Below the pieces are notes generated by a model. The model was not told the DNA's origin and did no database searches. It saw only the letters and a program-made list of their open reading frames with translations. The position numbers and the translations under genes were made by a program. 64,000 bases of DNA, from NCBI RefSeq assembly GCF_033807575.1, contig NC_084711.1, positions 7,812,001-7,876,000 of the forward strand, read 5' to 3'. This DNA is from Cydia pomonella (lineage: Eukaryota; Arthropoda; Insecta; Lepidoptera; Tortricidae). Of this stretch, positions 12,565 to 22,153 are shown in pieces; positions within the stretch are counted from its first letter, which is position 1; each line of letters starts with the position of its first letter.

Positions 12565-12700
12565 TGATGTGCCGTTCCCGGGAAGATTCCTTGCTTGCGA
12601 AATATTTCTGGGAATATGGGATCATTTGCAGGAATATTTCATAAGGGAATATTCCATAAGGGAGTATTCCTAGTTCTGGATATATTCCCACGGCACATCA
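12565..12700. mobile_element. palindromic MITE built from GGAATATT words
   Basis: The outer repeat TGATGTGCCG (12565) pairs with CGGCACATCA (ending 12700), followed inward by TTCCCGGGAA against TATTCCCA. The interior holds GGGAATATG, GGAATATTTC, GGGAATATTCC and GGAGTATTCC, variants of one word in both orientations. It has no open reading frame. Confidence 0.7.
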
Positions 12701-12816
12701 TTAAAAAAATCTCTTTAAAAATTGGGGTAAATTACCAGTCCAATTACGCATGGTGCTAAGGAAAACAGTGAGAAAATCAGGTAAAAAAAGTGCCAAAAAT
12801 ATAGTAGTAAAAAATC

Positions 12817-12929
12817 CAACACAGAGTTGGGACAATAAATCAATAGCACTAATTGAGTAAAAGTGCTGAAAGTTAAGTAGTAAGCTATCGCAACACAGAA
12901 TTGGGAGAATAAATCAATAACACTAATTG
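12817..12929 (+). repeat. two direct copies of a 39-bp unit, 74 bp apart
   Basis: CAACACAGAGTTGGGACAAT at 12817 returns as CAACACAGAATTGGGAGAAT at 12891, and both continue with AAATCAATA(G/A)CACTAATTG. Only about three mismatches separate them. The interval between contains AAAGTGCTGAAAGTTAAGTAG with no known function. Confidence 0.8.
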
Positions 12930-13746
12930 TCTAGACCATGCTACTTGTGTGATTCATATGGGAAGCCAGATAAAGAAGGAATTGTGTGGCTGGATGTTAT
13001 CTTGGCAATATGATATAAACTTCCTAGCAGTACCTAAATACGACGGCATTTAACGTATAATTATCAATTACATAATTTTTCCTAAAATTAGGTATTGTTT
13101 TCAACTTATGTCAGTAAGTTTTGTACTTCAACGTTCATGTTGATAAATATGACCTAATGCGGTAATTTGAAACACTCACTAAGCTAGAAGACGTTGATTT
13201 CTACTTTAGCTTGTCTTTCTTCAGGATGTCGCATTCTAAGCGTACCGTTTAAAAATAACATACTCCAAAAAAAAAAACAAATAAGTCTGCGTAATTTTAA
13301 GTAAAATTATCGCACCTCAACAGAATGGACTAGACAAAACGTTCCACTTGAATAGAAGGTAATGGTCCACTATCATTTAAACTTTATCGCGGGATGTGTC
13401 TAAATAAGAATCTTATAAAAAAATTCCTAGTAAAAATAACAAGGGGTTTTTATGAGTAGTTCTAACATTGCAAACACAAAAGTGCTCGGTTGTACTTGCG
13501 GCGCTGACGTCGTTTCCGACCAGCTGACACGGGGCAATATGGCGGACTTCCGCGATCACGAATAATGTCACGTACACGACTTCATGTTTCGGATTTTGAA
13601 TATTTTTGGAACAAAGTTCCTCATAGGATGGTTGGCGCACGGGAGCTAGGTGAAAAAAAGTGTAAGATTTTTCCATCACGGCCCCCTTTGGTAAAATTCT
13701 TTCTCGAGATAAGTGGCCTAATTTCACCGAATTACATTTGTCTTAT
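12930..13746. other. intronic DNA, nothing recognised
   Basis: A 104-codon minus-strand frame at 13413-13727 overlaps a plus-strand frame at 13565-13861. Neither shows a known domain. The second runs into the tRNA-derived stretch, which suggests repeat DNA. Confidence 0.45.
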
Positions 13747-13822
13747 AGTGGTGAAGTTGGCAAACAGCCGCTCAGAAACAGTTGGTAACAGCCACTATCC
13801 GGGTTCGATCCCCGGACGTGTA
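13747..13822 (+). repeat. tRNA-derived fragment with B-box
   Basis: CCGGGTTCGATCCCCGG at 13799-13815 is a perfect TΨC stem-loop with B-box GGTTCGATCCC. The upstream part does not fold into a full cloverleaf, and no A-box is convincing, so this is probably a decayed SINE head rather than a tRNA gene. Confidence 0.6.
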
Positions 13823-13861
13823 TGCAGATATATTACATTTTGTTTTTTTATTTGCACTTAA

Positions 13862-14360
13862 ATTTCATATTTTTGACTGACTAAATGAGTGAAAAAACTT
13901 GAACTAAGTATATAAATAAAGCTTGTACAAAAATGATTTCTTATGTTCTGTTGTTCTCCCTGCCTGTAAGTTGCATTTCGGAACTGATTTGTGAAATTTG
14001 GTAAGCAGCTTCGATAATTTTAATCTTGTCGATTAAGTTTTTTTTTTGTATTGGTTAATCAATAATATACTACGGTTACCAATAATAATATGCTTTGTTC
14101 CAACCGAGGGCACTCACACACTTCTCTACCTTTCGTAAGGATTTCCATTAGAAAGTATCTCTCAAGTGCAGTTTGAGCTACTGTTAAGATAAGCGTTGAC
14201 TGCAAGTTATCTGTTATACACACTATGTTTCTAATGGAGCATTTGACGTTTAACTTTGAATTATTATATAATAGGACCATATATCCTGACCCATCTCTTT
14301 CATAAAATAAATTAACTTCAATGCATCGTTCATGACCTCCTATTTATTGAAGGCGAAGAG
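13862..14360. other. intronic DNA, nothing recognised
   Basis: AT-rich; a 73-codon minus-strand frame at 14059-14280 has no recognisable domain. Confidence 0.5.
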
Positions 14361-14800
14361 ATTTATTTATTTATTGCACAATACATGAAGAGTACAAATG
14401 GCGGACTTAATGCCAGAAGGCATTCTCTACCAGTCAACCATGAGCCAAACCGAAAGATCCTAATTGGTGCAGGGTCAGAATACAGAGTAAAATGACAAAA
14501 AAAAATCACAAAATTATATAACATTATACGTACATAAATAATATGATACATAAATATAAATACATACATATATAAATATATACCCATTGTGAAACATCAT
14601 GAGGACGACCTTTGAACCTTGTCAAACAGATGCTTGCGCAACATGCGCTTGAAGGAGAATTTGTTCTGGGCTTGTCTCATAGAGAGAGGAAGATCATTCC
14701 ACAGCCGGATTGCCTGAATAATTGGCTTTAAGGTTAAAAAATATTTGGTACGTATATAAAAATGGCAATTAGTACATAATCGAACAAACATCAATATTAA
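14361..14800 (-). mobile_element. 5'-truncated LINE, 3' end, minus strand
   Basis: On the minus strand the 3' part reads GGTTGACTGGTAGAGAATGC, then CATTAAGTCCGCCATTTGTAC, ending in AATAAATAAATAAAT. The same tail occurs at 21520-21640, 26620-26730 and 60480-60575 on the plus strand. Unlike those, this copy still carries the end of the reverse-transcriptase reading frame just upstream. Confidence 0.8.
14597..14794 (-). pseudogene. C-terminal end of a LINE reverse transcriptase (ORF2)
   Basis: The last residues include AIRLWNDLPLSMRQAQN, then FSFKRMLRKHLFDKV. The pattern (A)xLWNxLPxxxR followed by FK(R)xLRxHL is the usual C-terminal tail of jockey-like non-LTR retrotransposon reverse transcriptases. 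Catalytic palm motifs are absent because the copy is truncated at its 5' side. It sits directly in front of the family's 3' untranslated tail, which confirms strand and identity. The reading frame has no role for the host gene. The LINE clade is a guess from the tail type. Confidence 0.7.
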
Positions 14801-15399
14801 TTATAAATACAAAATACTAAAAAGAGCTAACTAAAAACTAGTACATATGTGTAAGTAACCTAATATGCGCCTCCACCCTGCATCGTACCTGGTTCAAAAG
14901 TAAATGGCAATTAAGTTGATGATCTTATTCGTTTTTTTTATTTAGCTTTTTATAACTACCAAAAAGATCACCGCCTAATATAATACCGCGCGGGGTAAGG
15001 CGAGGCTCCGCGTGGCGGTAGCTTACGATAAATGCGTTAAGATCGTGGCTACATTTAGATTTAGCGTGCCATTAGACGAAACTCACGTCACGCAAGTAAA
15101 GCCTTGGCATTATTTAGCTGAGTCTTACCCATTTATTATGTGCTAATTGTGACTAAATTATTTTTGGTTTATCTGAAAGAGGTCGCTAATTTTAAACTAG
15201 CGAATTCTAGCGAGTCATATTTTCTTCAAGAACTACGTCAACTGAACTAAAATTCAAAATAATAATTATACAAGTAGGTACCTACTTATTTACCTATAGT
15301 CTGTTCTTTTATTCCGAAGATGACAACCACAAATGTCAAACGCAGAAATAATGTGGCCAGCTTAAAACAAATAGTGCTGATCTTTGATTTCGGTTTGTG
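14801..15399. other. intronic DNA with a small GC patch
   Basis: A GC-richer stretch at 14985-15030 (CGCGCGGGGTAAGGCGAGGC) lies in otherwise AT-rich sequence. No gene was seen. Confidence 0.45.
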
Positions 15400-15800
15400 A
15401 ATAAATAAATAAATATTATAGGACATCATTACACAAATTGACTAAGTCCCACAGTAAGCTCAATAAGGCTTGTGTTGAGGGTACTTAGACAACGATATAT
15501 ATAATATATAAATATTTATAAATACTTAAATACATAGAAAACACCCATGACTCAGGAACAAATCTGTGGCCCTAATGAAAAAGGGTACAAGTCTCTGGCA
15601 GTTTAGGTGTATAAGGGCATAAGTGTTACGTGGAACTTACACCCCTTTACACCTGCGCTGCCAGAGACTTGTACCCTTTTTCACTAGGGCCACAGAAATA
15701 TCCATGCTCATCACACGAATACATGCCCTTACCAGGATTTGAACCCGGGACCATCAGCTTCGTAGGCAGGGTCACTACCCACTAGGCCAGACCGGTCGTC
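15400..15800 (-). mobile_element. tRNA-derived SINE, minus strand, interrupted by a MITE
   Basis: Read on the minus strand it begins GACCGGTCTGGCCTAGTGGG (A-box region), then CCCGGGTTCAAATCCTGG (B-box), then GAGTCATGGGTGTTTTCTATG, then ATCGTTGTCTAAGTACCCTC and ends with ATTTATTTATTTATTC. Other copies of the family are at 30868-31131 (minus), 42392-42600, 56358-56585 and 62578-63555 (plus). This copy is split by a 132-bp insertion. Confidence 0.9.
15564..15695. mobile_element. 132-bp MITE inserted in the SINE, AAAT target duplication
   Basis: Its ends, CTGTGGCCCTAATGAAAAAG and the reverse complement of CTGTGGCCCTAGTGAAAAAG, match over about 38 bp with one mismatch and pair on through GGGTACAAGTCTCTGGCAG. 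AAAT flanks it on both sides (15560-15563 and 15696-15699). Removing the element and one AAAT restores the SINE sequence CAGGAA(C/T)AAATATCC seen in the copy at 62578, so boundaries and duplication are secure. Confidence 0.92.
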
Positions 15801-16324
15801 AAAAATCGGTCGTGAATAATCGATAAATATTAAATTAATTTTTAGATCCAAAATAAACAATTAATGAAATCTACTCACTACATGATAGGAAGTAAACAAT
15901 AAATAAAATCTACTTACTACTAATCCACTCAAACATTTAAAAATTGTATTATGAGCTTCGAGGTGACTGTTAATCTTACAATAAAATCGCTTTTAAATAT
16001 TAGAAATATTATGTTTAGACCTGGATACAAACTTTCTAAATGCCTCAAAATGGTGTTACATGCATAATTAACTCCCAATAGTTTATTTTCGGTTAGTACC
16101 GGTTGTAGCACATCACTATTCATAAGGCGTAAAAAACCAGCAACACATGAAATGTCATCTTAGTCTACGGGATAAAAAATAGACTATATATATAAAACGT
16201 CTGACTGTGAGTAATATCACTACGTAAGCACTTAGCAATATTACTAATATTACTCGACAAATAAGATAGCGTCAAAAGTTTTACGTGCTGCAAGATTGCA
16301 GGTACAAGAAAAAAAAATCCGCAT
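15801..16324. other. intronic DNA, nothing recognised
   Basis: AT-rich; a 64-codon minus-strand frame at 15929-16123 has no recognisable domain. Confidence 0.5.
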
Positions 16325-16640
16325 TCACCAGCTGCCAAATTGAGGCTTAAGCAGTGTTGCAGTTAATTGTAATAAGCTTCGAGCTAGATTGGGGGCCGCT
16401 GGTGTGGGAGGGGGTGGGAAGTGAAAGGGGGAGGAGGAGAGTGTTGCGCAGGCGCATGGCAGCGGGTACTCGAGCACGCGTCGACACTCGAGCGCCCTCG
16501 AGCCGGTACTCGGCGCTCGCCGCGTCGAATTGAAAAGATACCTACGCCGACACCGCACTGAATATTCGCTCACGTATCAAAACCGTAAAATGCAAATCTA
16601 TGCAGTGTGGTTGTCTAGAGTGCTCGCTGCTCGCGGGCGC
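16325..16640 (-). promoter_or_regulatory. GC-rich island, candidate promoter or first exon
   Basis: The stretch is far richer in G, C and CpG than its neighbours. On the minus strand it includes ATTCAGTGCGG, which holds an arthropod initiator-like TCAGT, and a frame at 16573-16325 rich in proline, arginine and serine that ends near CAGCTG then GTGAAT, a donor-like site. No known domain is visible. It could be an alternative first exon of Rbp6 or an enhancer. Confidence 0.25.
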
Positions 16641-19084
16641 GATTCATCAAATACAATCTAGCACGGATTATTACAAATCTAGCGTGGATATGTTTTTGAT
16701 AAATAGTTTTTGCTACTACGAGTATGTTAACAACTGACGCACACAAAATATGATTGTCTGTTTGCCTGTTGCCTTTACGAGTAAATTTCGTAATATATTT
16801 AGGATGTAATTTTTTTATAGCTTTCAAAAGCTTTGAAATGATAATAATTGTGTCTGAACTGAAATTTGATGAAAGGATGGATCAACGGTTAATGTTACCT
16901 TACTCCTCATAGCCTATTAATTATATCGAGGCAATTTATTTGTTTTTTATTATTCTGATCAAACAACTTACATTCGTTGTTACATGTGTGTACTGATATA
17001 GTTATGACATAGCATGTCATTGCAGGTTAAAAAATTGTACTAATGTTTTATGCACACATACAGATTTCTATAGACAATTATAGTTGTGTATTGTAATTCG
17101 TACGATATGAAGTCCGTATTAGCGGGAGCCATGAATTGTTGATAGAGTAAGCACGTGTAGACTGTATGAAAAGTTTCCAAACTTGCAAATTTTCCACATG
17201 GAAATATTTCTGAAATTTCTCATATTTTTCTAAAGGAATCGATTCAATTTTCAAAATGACTGTTTTCTTTTTTTTCTTGTGAATTTTTCCTTAATAAAAT
17301 TAATTTTATTAAAATCTTACTTTTGGTCCTCCAAAAATCGCATTATGAATCTTAATATAAGATAACAGATTCCTTTGTACATTTATTGTATGTTGTTTAT
17401 TTGGCGTATACACGAAATCAAATTACAACATCCATCTCGCTTGCCTAATAGTGTCCCGGACACGTTAATAGAAAACGCAAACGAATGCGGTACGACATGA
17501 GATGGAAGCACGGGGTCACAGGACGCGTCGCCTGTGTTTGTACGGTACCTACTACCTATGTATCTACGCTACTCCAATTTATAATGCGGACAAGCCACAC
17601 TGAAATGGATTTACAGCTGCAAACCTGCTTGCCTTTGATGAGGGTCTATTTTCAGATGCGGGCCGAGCGCACCGCAACGTTCCGATATTTCCAGCCGATA
17701 TATTATTATTACGCTCGAATCCGAATCGATGGCATGTTATAAAATGTATTACGCACTCGTCTCCCTGACGTTTCTTATTTGTAAACAGCGCTTGGGTAAC
17801 TTCTCGCGAGCCGTCGATGATGTTTGATGTCTCGTTAAAAATAAAGACGACCGTCAATTGACGCGAATAAATCCGTAACTAATTTGTCGACTGACATGTC
17901 GAGGGACATGGTAAAAATAATTTTTAGTTGGTTTCGACATGAGCTTGTATTAATAAACGTTCAAGAAGCGAGGCTTACAAAATTGGTGATCCGATAATAA
18001 AAAATCACTAAGGATTAAGAGCGTTCACTGGAAGCCATTCGAAGTGGGAGCTTATACGAATTCAGTATGTCGAAATTGGGCTTGAGTCTTCAATGTGGAG
18101 TTCGATGGTGCCGCAGTCAGGTTCAGATGGCATGTAAAGTTTCGTGTAATCCACTGTAGGTGAACTAAAGTCCGCAGTGTCTTTTAGGCACGCCTACTCT
18201 GTATGCAAGCGTTTTCCTGTACATCCGTTGTACGCGACCGCGGCAGGACTTCCGTACACAAAATACTATGTTTATGTCGAGTTCTTTTAGAATTCCTCGT
18301 CGCAGTTGACTCTTCGTGCCGACAGCGAACCGGAAATACACATACTTTTAACTTTTCGCTGGGATTATCAAATTCTGTACATTGTATTAAGTTAACGTTG
18401 TTTTGATACGAATGCGTACGGTTCTGCCATATAAAGTTTACAATTCTGGACTTCTAAATCTAATATATTGCAATTATCTTATTAGTTACAGTTACCATTT
18501 CTTCTATACCTGCTAGTATCCTGAAATGCAATAACGTCAGTAGCCTGGCTTATCTTATGATGTGCTAGCCAAGCCGTTTTCGACAGCACCCAAATACATA
18601 TTGCTTCACATAGAGCTGTGCTGCATCTTGCTACTATTTTCACGCAAGTGAGTACATACGCATAATATCCTTGTTTACTGACACGTAAGATTGAATACCA
18701 AACAGAGTGGAAAGGATTAATAAATATGTATTATTGTGGGTTTAAAGAATAAGAATAAGAATCATTTATTGCCGCATACAAGTACATAGGAGAATAAGGT
18801 AATAAAGAGACAAATGAACGAATAAATATTTGAAGCGTAAACCATCGTGATAATATACATTGTTTAACATTATATGTATTATGTACCTCCCTTGGAAAAT
18901 ATTTTTTAACCCATTCAGCGCTAATCACAACATGTTGTCGTTTTGCCTCTACGAAGCATTTTTGCTACATACGAGGAAATCGATGTTATCGGCTACGATG
19001 TAGCGCTACGACCGTAGCTCAGCGTTGGATGTGTTAATAAATCTTTGCAGTGCCAATAATTCAAATTTTCTCCTAGAATATTAA
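16641..19084. other. unique intronic DNA
   Basis: No recognisable gene. Frames at 17485-17742 (plus) and 17579-17857 (minus) overlap in opposite directions, and the frame at 18203-18406 has no domain. A cluster of CTACG/CGTAG words at 18991-19017 resembles those at 35555-35603 and 44178-44232. Confidence 0.45.
18745..18795 (-). repeat. LINE 3' tail remnant with (ATTCTT)n
   Basis: On the minus strand, TATGCGGCAATAAATGATTC followed by TTATTCTTATTCTT is the kind of AATAAA plus simple-repeat end seen on insect non-LTR elements. Only the very end is recognisable. Confidence 0.45.
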
Positions 19085-19625
19085 GGTTAGAGAATCATTG
19101 CCGAAAATGATTTTGCCGAATGTCATTTTCCAACCAATTTTTTCGTTTCAATCAATTTGTTTTATTTCCCAATCTACAAATGTATGTTTGGAAAACAACT
19201 TAAAAAGGTACTTTTTAAAACGTAATGTCTTAGGTAGCAGAATGACTTTGTACAACACGAAATATAAAATGTTTATTTTTATTATCATTTTAGATTACGT
19301 TCGATGCAAAAAAAATCGGTTCTGATTAGGTCGCAGTTCACCTAACACGCTCCTCGTCGCTTTGTTCGTTGTCGCACCTATCTTGTCTCTGTTAAATGAT
19401 TAGACATTATCGTATTAATTTTGTTAGCCAAATGAATGATTAGGCGAAAGAAATGTATTCCAAATGTTGTATGTTATAATAGTAATCTACTTTACAATAA
19501 TTCTACCATGTAAAATGTTGTCATAATGAAAGTTTGCCGAATGTTGGTTGCCAAAGTAAATCATCTGCGAAAAGTTGGTAGGCAAGTGAAATTCGAGTAA
19601 TAAAACTTCGGCAAAAAGGAAAAAC
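19085..19625. repeat. word-array element, TTGCCGAA type, with a conserved core
   Basis: Both flanks are filled with variants of (A)TTTTGCCGAATG, TTCGGCAAAA, GGCGAAAGAAATG and ATGATTAGGCG in both orientations. In the middle, at about 19331-19385, is the core TTCACCTAACACGCTCCTCG, then TCGCTTTGTTCGTTGTCGCA, then CCTATCTT. The core returns in the element at 59478-60060, whose flanking word is different. No protein is encoded. Confidence 0.55.
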
Positions 19626-21519
19626 ACCCTTCGTTGCTCATGCAGCGTTACTGCCAATAAGCAACGACAATATATCAGTGAAAAATGAGTGACGGATTGA
19701 ATGTTCTTATCACGACAGTAATGCAATTTATCAAGGGATTTGACAGGTACATCGCCCAATTCCTGATATTGCAACGTAACATCCGCCACGCTGCAGCAGT
19801 AACACTGCTGCACTCACCGTATAAACCAATCTAAACACACTTTATTGAGCTTGACTAATAAGGGACTAGGCCGATTTATGTAAGATTGTCTCATAATATT
19901 ATTTATTTTATTATGGTCCCTAAACAACCGATCAAATATCGATCGATATGTCGATATTTAATAATGCTTTGATCGTCAATCAACTGTATTGTCAAAAATT
20001 TATTGAGATAATTTAATTTTATTCTTCTAAATACCTTTGTTTTATTTAATAATTTTATTGTGAACCAGATCAATTAGTACCTTTTTATAATATAAACCTG
20101 TTCATTTTCATGAACCTCATAGTAAAATCACCGCCTTCGCCGCTATACGTATTGTTTTTACCCACTTAGTGTGGGAGTGGCTTAACAAACGAGTGAATAG
20201 CGTAGTTCGAGATATTTGCCACACTAATCTCCATTTTAAGAACGGTCGTGCGATCCTCGAGCCTAGGATTACGGAACTTGCGTGACACTAATTAAGTTGG
20301 AATTAAGGCCGAGCCTGTATCAGGAGCCGCGGCGCGAGTTATAAATGAAAGGGTATTACGCGTGTTTACTTATAACACCGAACTCATACCAAACTGATAA
20401 AGTGTATAATTTTGTTACCGTCTTCTACCTGGACAAATAAGTTTAGGTTATGTATTTTATACGTCGACTCGAAATAGTTGAATACTTTTATATAAGTTTG
20501 ATTCTCATTGATTATGATTAAAACTTAATACGGTTTATTATAATATATACATATAGCCTATAGTTTAAACCAAAAGAAAATAACTGGACTTGATAGAAAA
20601 AGAAACAGAAGTTACACTAAAATGAGTCAACTGCTTATTGTACCTTGATAAAATGACAAAACTTCATTACGTTAATATGAGTCAATGATATTATGCATAT
20701 TATTTGTTTGAAATATTCGCACCAGCTTCCGTCAATTGATCTGTGAATAAAAATAATTTTAGCTGAGCACCAGTTACGAATGTAGGGTATGTGATTTTAT
20801 TTTTAGAAAGCATCATATTTTAATCGCTGATTTCATTCTACAGATACAAACAAATATATTATCAAGTATTTTTAAACGTAGTTTTAGAGATATATAATAG
20901 ATACTTAATAAACATTTTTCTCAAAGACTTGTCAATATGATATTCCCATAATCCTTTTGAAGAAGCGTAAAAGTCAAACACAAATCCTACTTTACTGTCA
21001 CTTGTGTTAAAGTAGGGCACTCACTTTGATGGCTTTCGGGGAATCGACAAGTTTTGCAACTTCGGTATTTATCAACTTGCCTATTAGGGGCTTATTGATG
21101 ACATCGTTGCGTCGATATTTAATTATCTGTGGTCATGTCAGTACAATGAGAACGAGGATAAACGAAAGAAACGGAATGAAAACAGAATAAGGCAAAGATC
21201 GGACATCGATTGAGCGTGGTATTGGGGCCTCGAGTATCCGATGTAAGCTGCGCCCGATCGCCTAATCCCTGTGCTCGGCTAACGGCAGCGGTTAGGCCCT
21301 CTACGTAAATTTGTGTAATTTGGAATCCAGGCCAAGTGCCAAGGGATCGGGCGGCTTGGCGGCAATGGTGATTGATATGACGCTGTAGTGAGCAGCGCCT
21401 TGCCCAGTCTACGGGCCGCGGCCCTGTCAGTCTCAGACAGCGCGTTGCATTTCTAATAAGTTTGCTAGCTTTTAATAATACTATAAATAGGTGAATCATC
21501 TACTTCAGTATCTGCATTC
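19626..21519. other. unique intronic DNA with two GC-richer islands
   Basis: Islands at 20230-20345 and 21190-21440 have higher GC and fewer simple repeats than their surroundings. A 126-codon minus-strand frame covers the second (21119-21499) but has no known domain. They may be conserved regulatory DNA. Confidence 0.4.
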
Positions 21520-21640
21520 TTTGACTGGCTTGGTTGAGGGCTAGAGAACGCTTCATGGCATTAAGTCCGCCTTTTGTACTATAAGGTTTACTTTTGTGCA
21601 ATAAAGGTTATATAAATAAATACAATTCTTCTTGTTTGTA
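21520..21640 (+). repeat. LINE 3' tail, plus strand
   Basis: GGTTGAGGGCTAGAGAACGC...GGCATTAAGTCCGCC followed by TTTTGTGCAATAAAGG is a diverged copy of the tail at 14361-14470, heavily 5'-truncated. Confidence 0.75.
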
Positions 21641-22055
21641 TATCATGAAGCTTGTTACGGCCAGATTCGTACTTTAAGATATGTCAAATATTAGGTCGTC
21701 TTCTTCTTCTTTTAAAATATGGCTTCCATCAAATCTATGATGATTTTGCCAATGTCAAGTTACGTTGTAAGTTTTAAGTGCGCTCGTAGAGCATGACGTG
21801 GTTCGGTAGTTGCTTTTAGTAAAAATATAACAAGACTTTACTAAAAGTCACGATGGATTGCCGGGTGTTTATTGCAACATGGTTAAACGCGTTTCAAGAT
21901 TAGTTTTTCATTAGCCGCACACTTCCACGATAGTTCACTGCATAATAAATTATCAATATTACACTTTAAGCAACATGAATGAGCAAAACTCAAAAAAAAT
22001 AATCTCGAGATGTCTTCGCTATCTAGAATCTAAACGACAACCAAATATTAGTTCT

Positions 22056-22153
22056 AGATGCGATATGAATCGGATATGTCAGTCTCAAAACTGACATTTG
22101 TGTTAGAAGGAACATCACTTTTGACACTGATACATCCGATCCATATCGCATCT
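22056..22153. mobile_element. 98-bp MITE, CGATATG(G/A)ATCGGAT family, copy 1
   Basis: The ends AGATGCGATATGAATCGGAT and ATCCGATCCATATCGCATCT are inverted repeats; the inner part GTCA(G)TGTCAAAAGTG...CACTTTTGACACTGA continues the hairpin. Related copies are at 44652-44749 and 62442-62558. Confidence 0.8.

Noticed and set aside
13413..13861. Antisense pair of frames of about 100 codons
   Set aside because: One runs into tRNA-derived repeat DNA and neither has a domain.
21119..21499. 126-codon minus-strand frame
   Set aside because: No domain, no splice support and odd composition. Better described as a GC-richer noncoding island.
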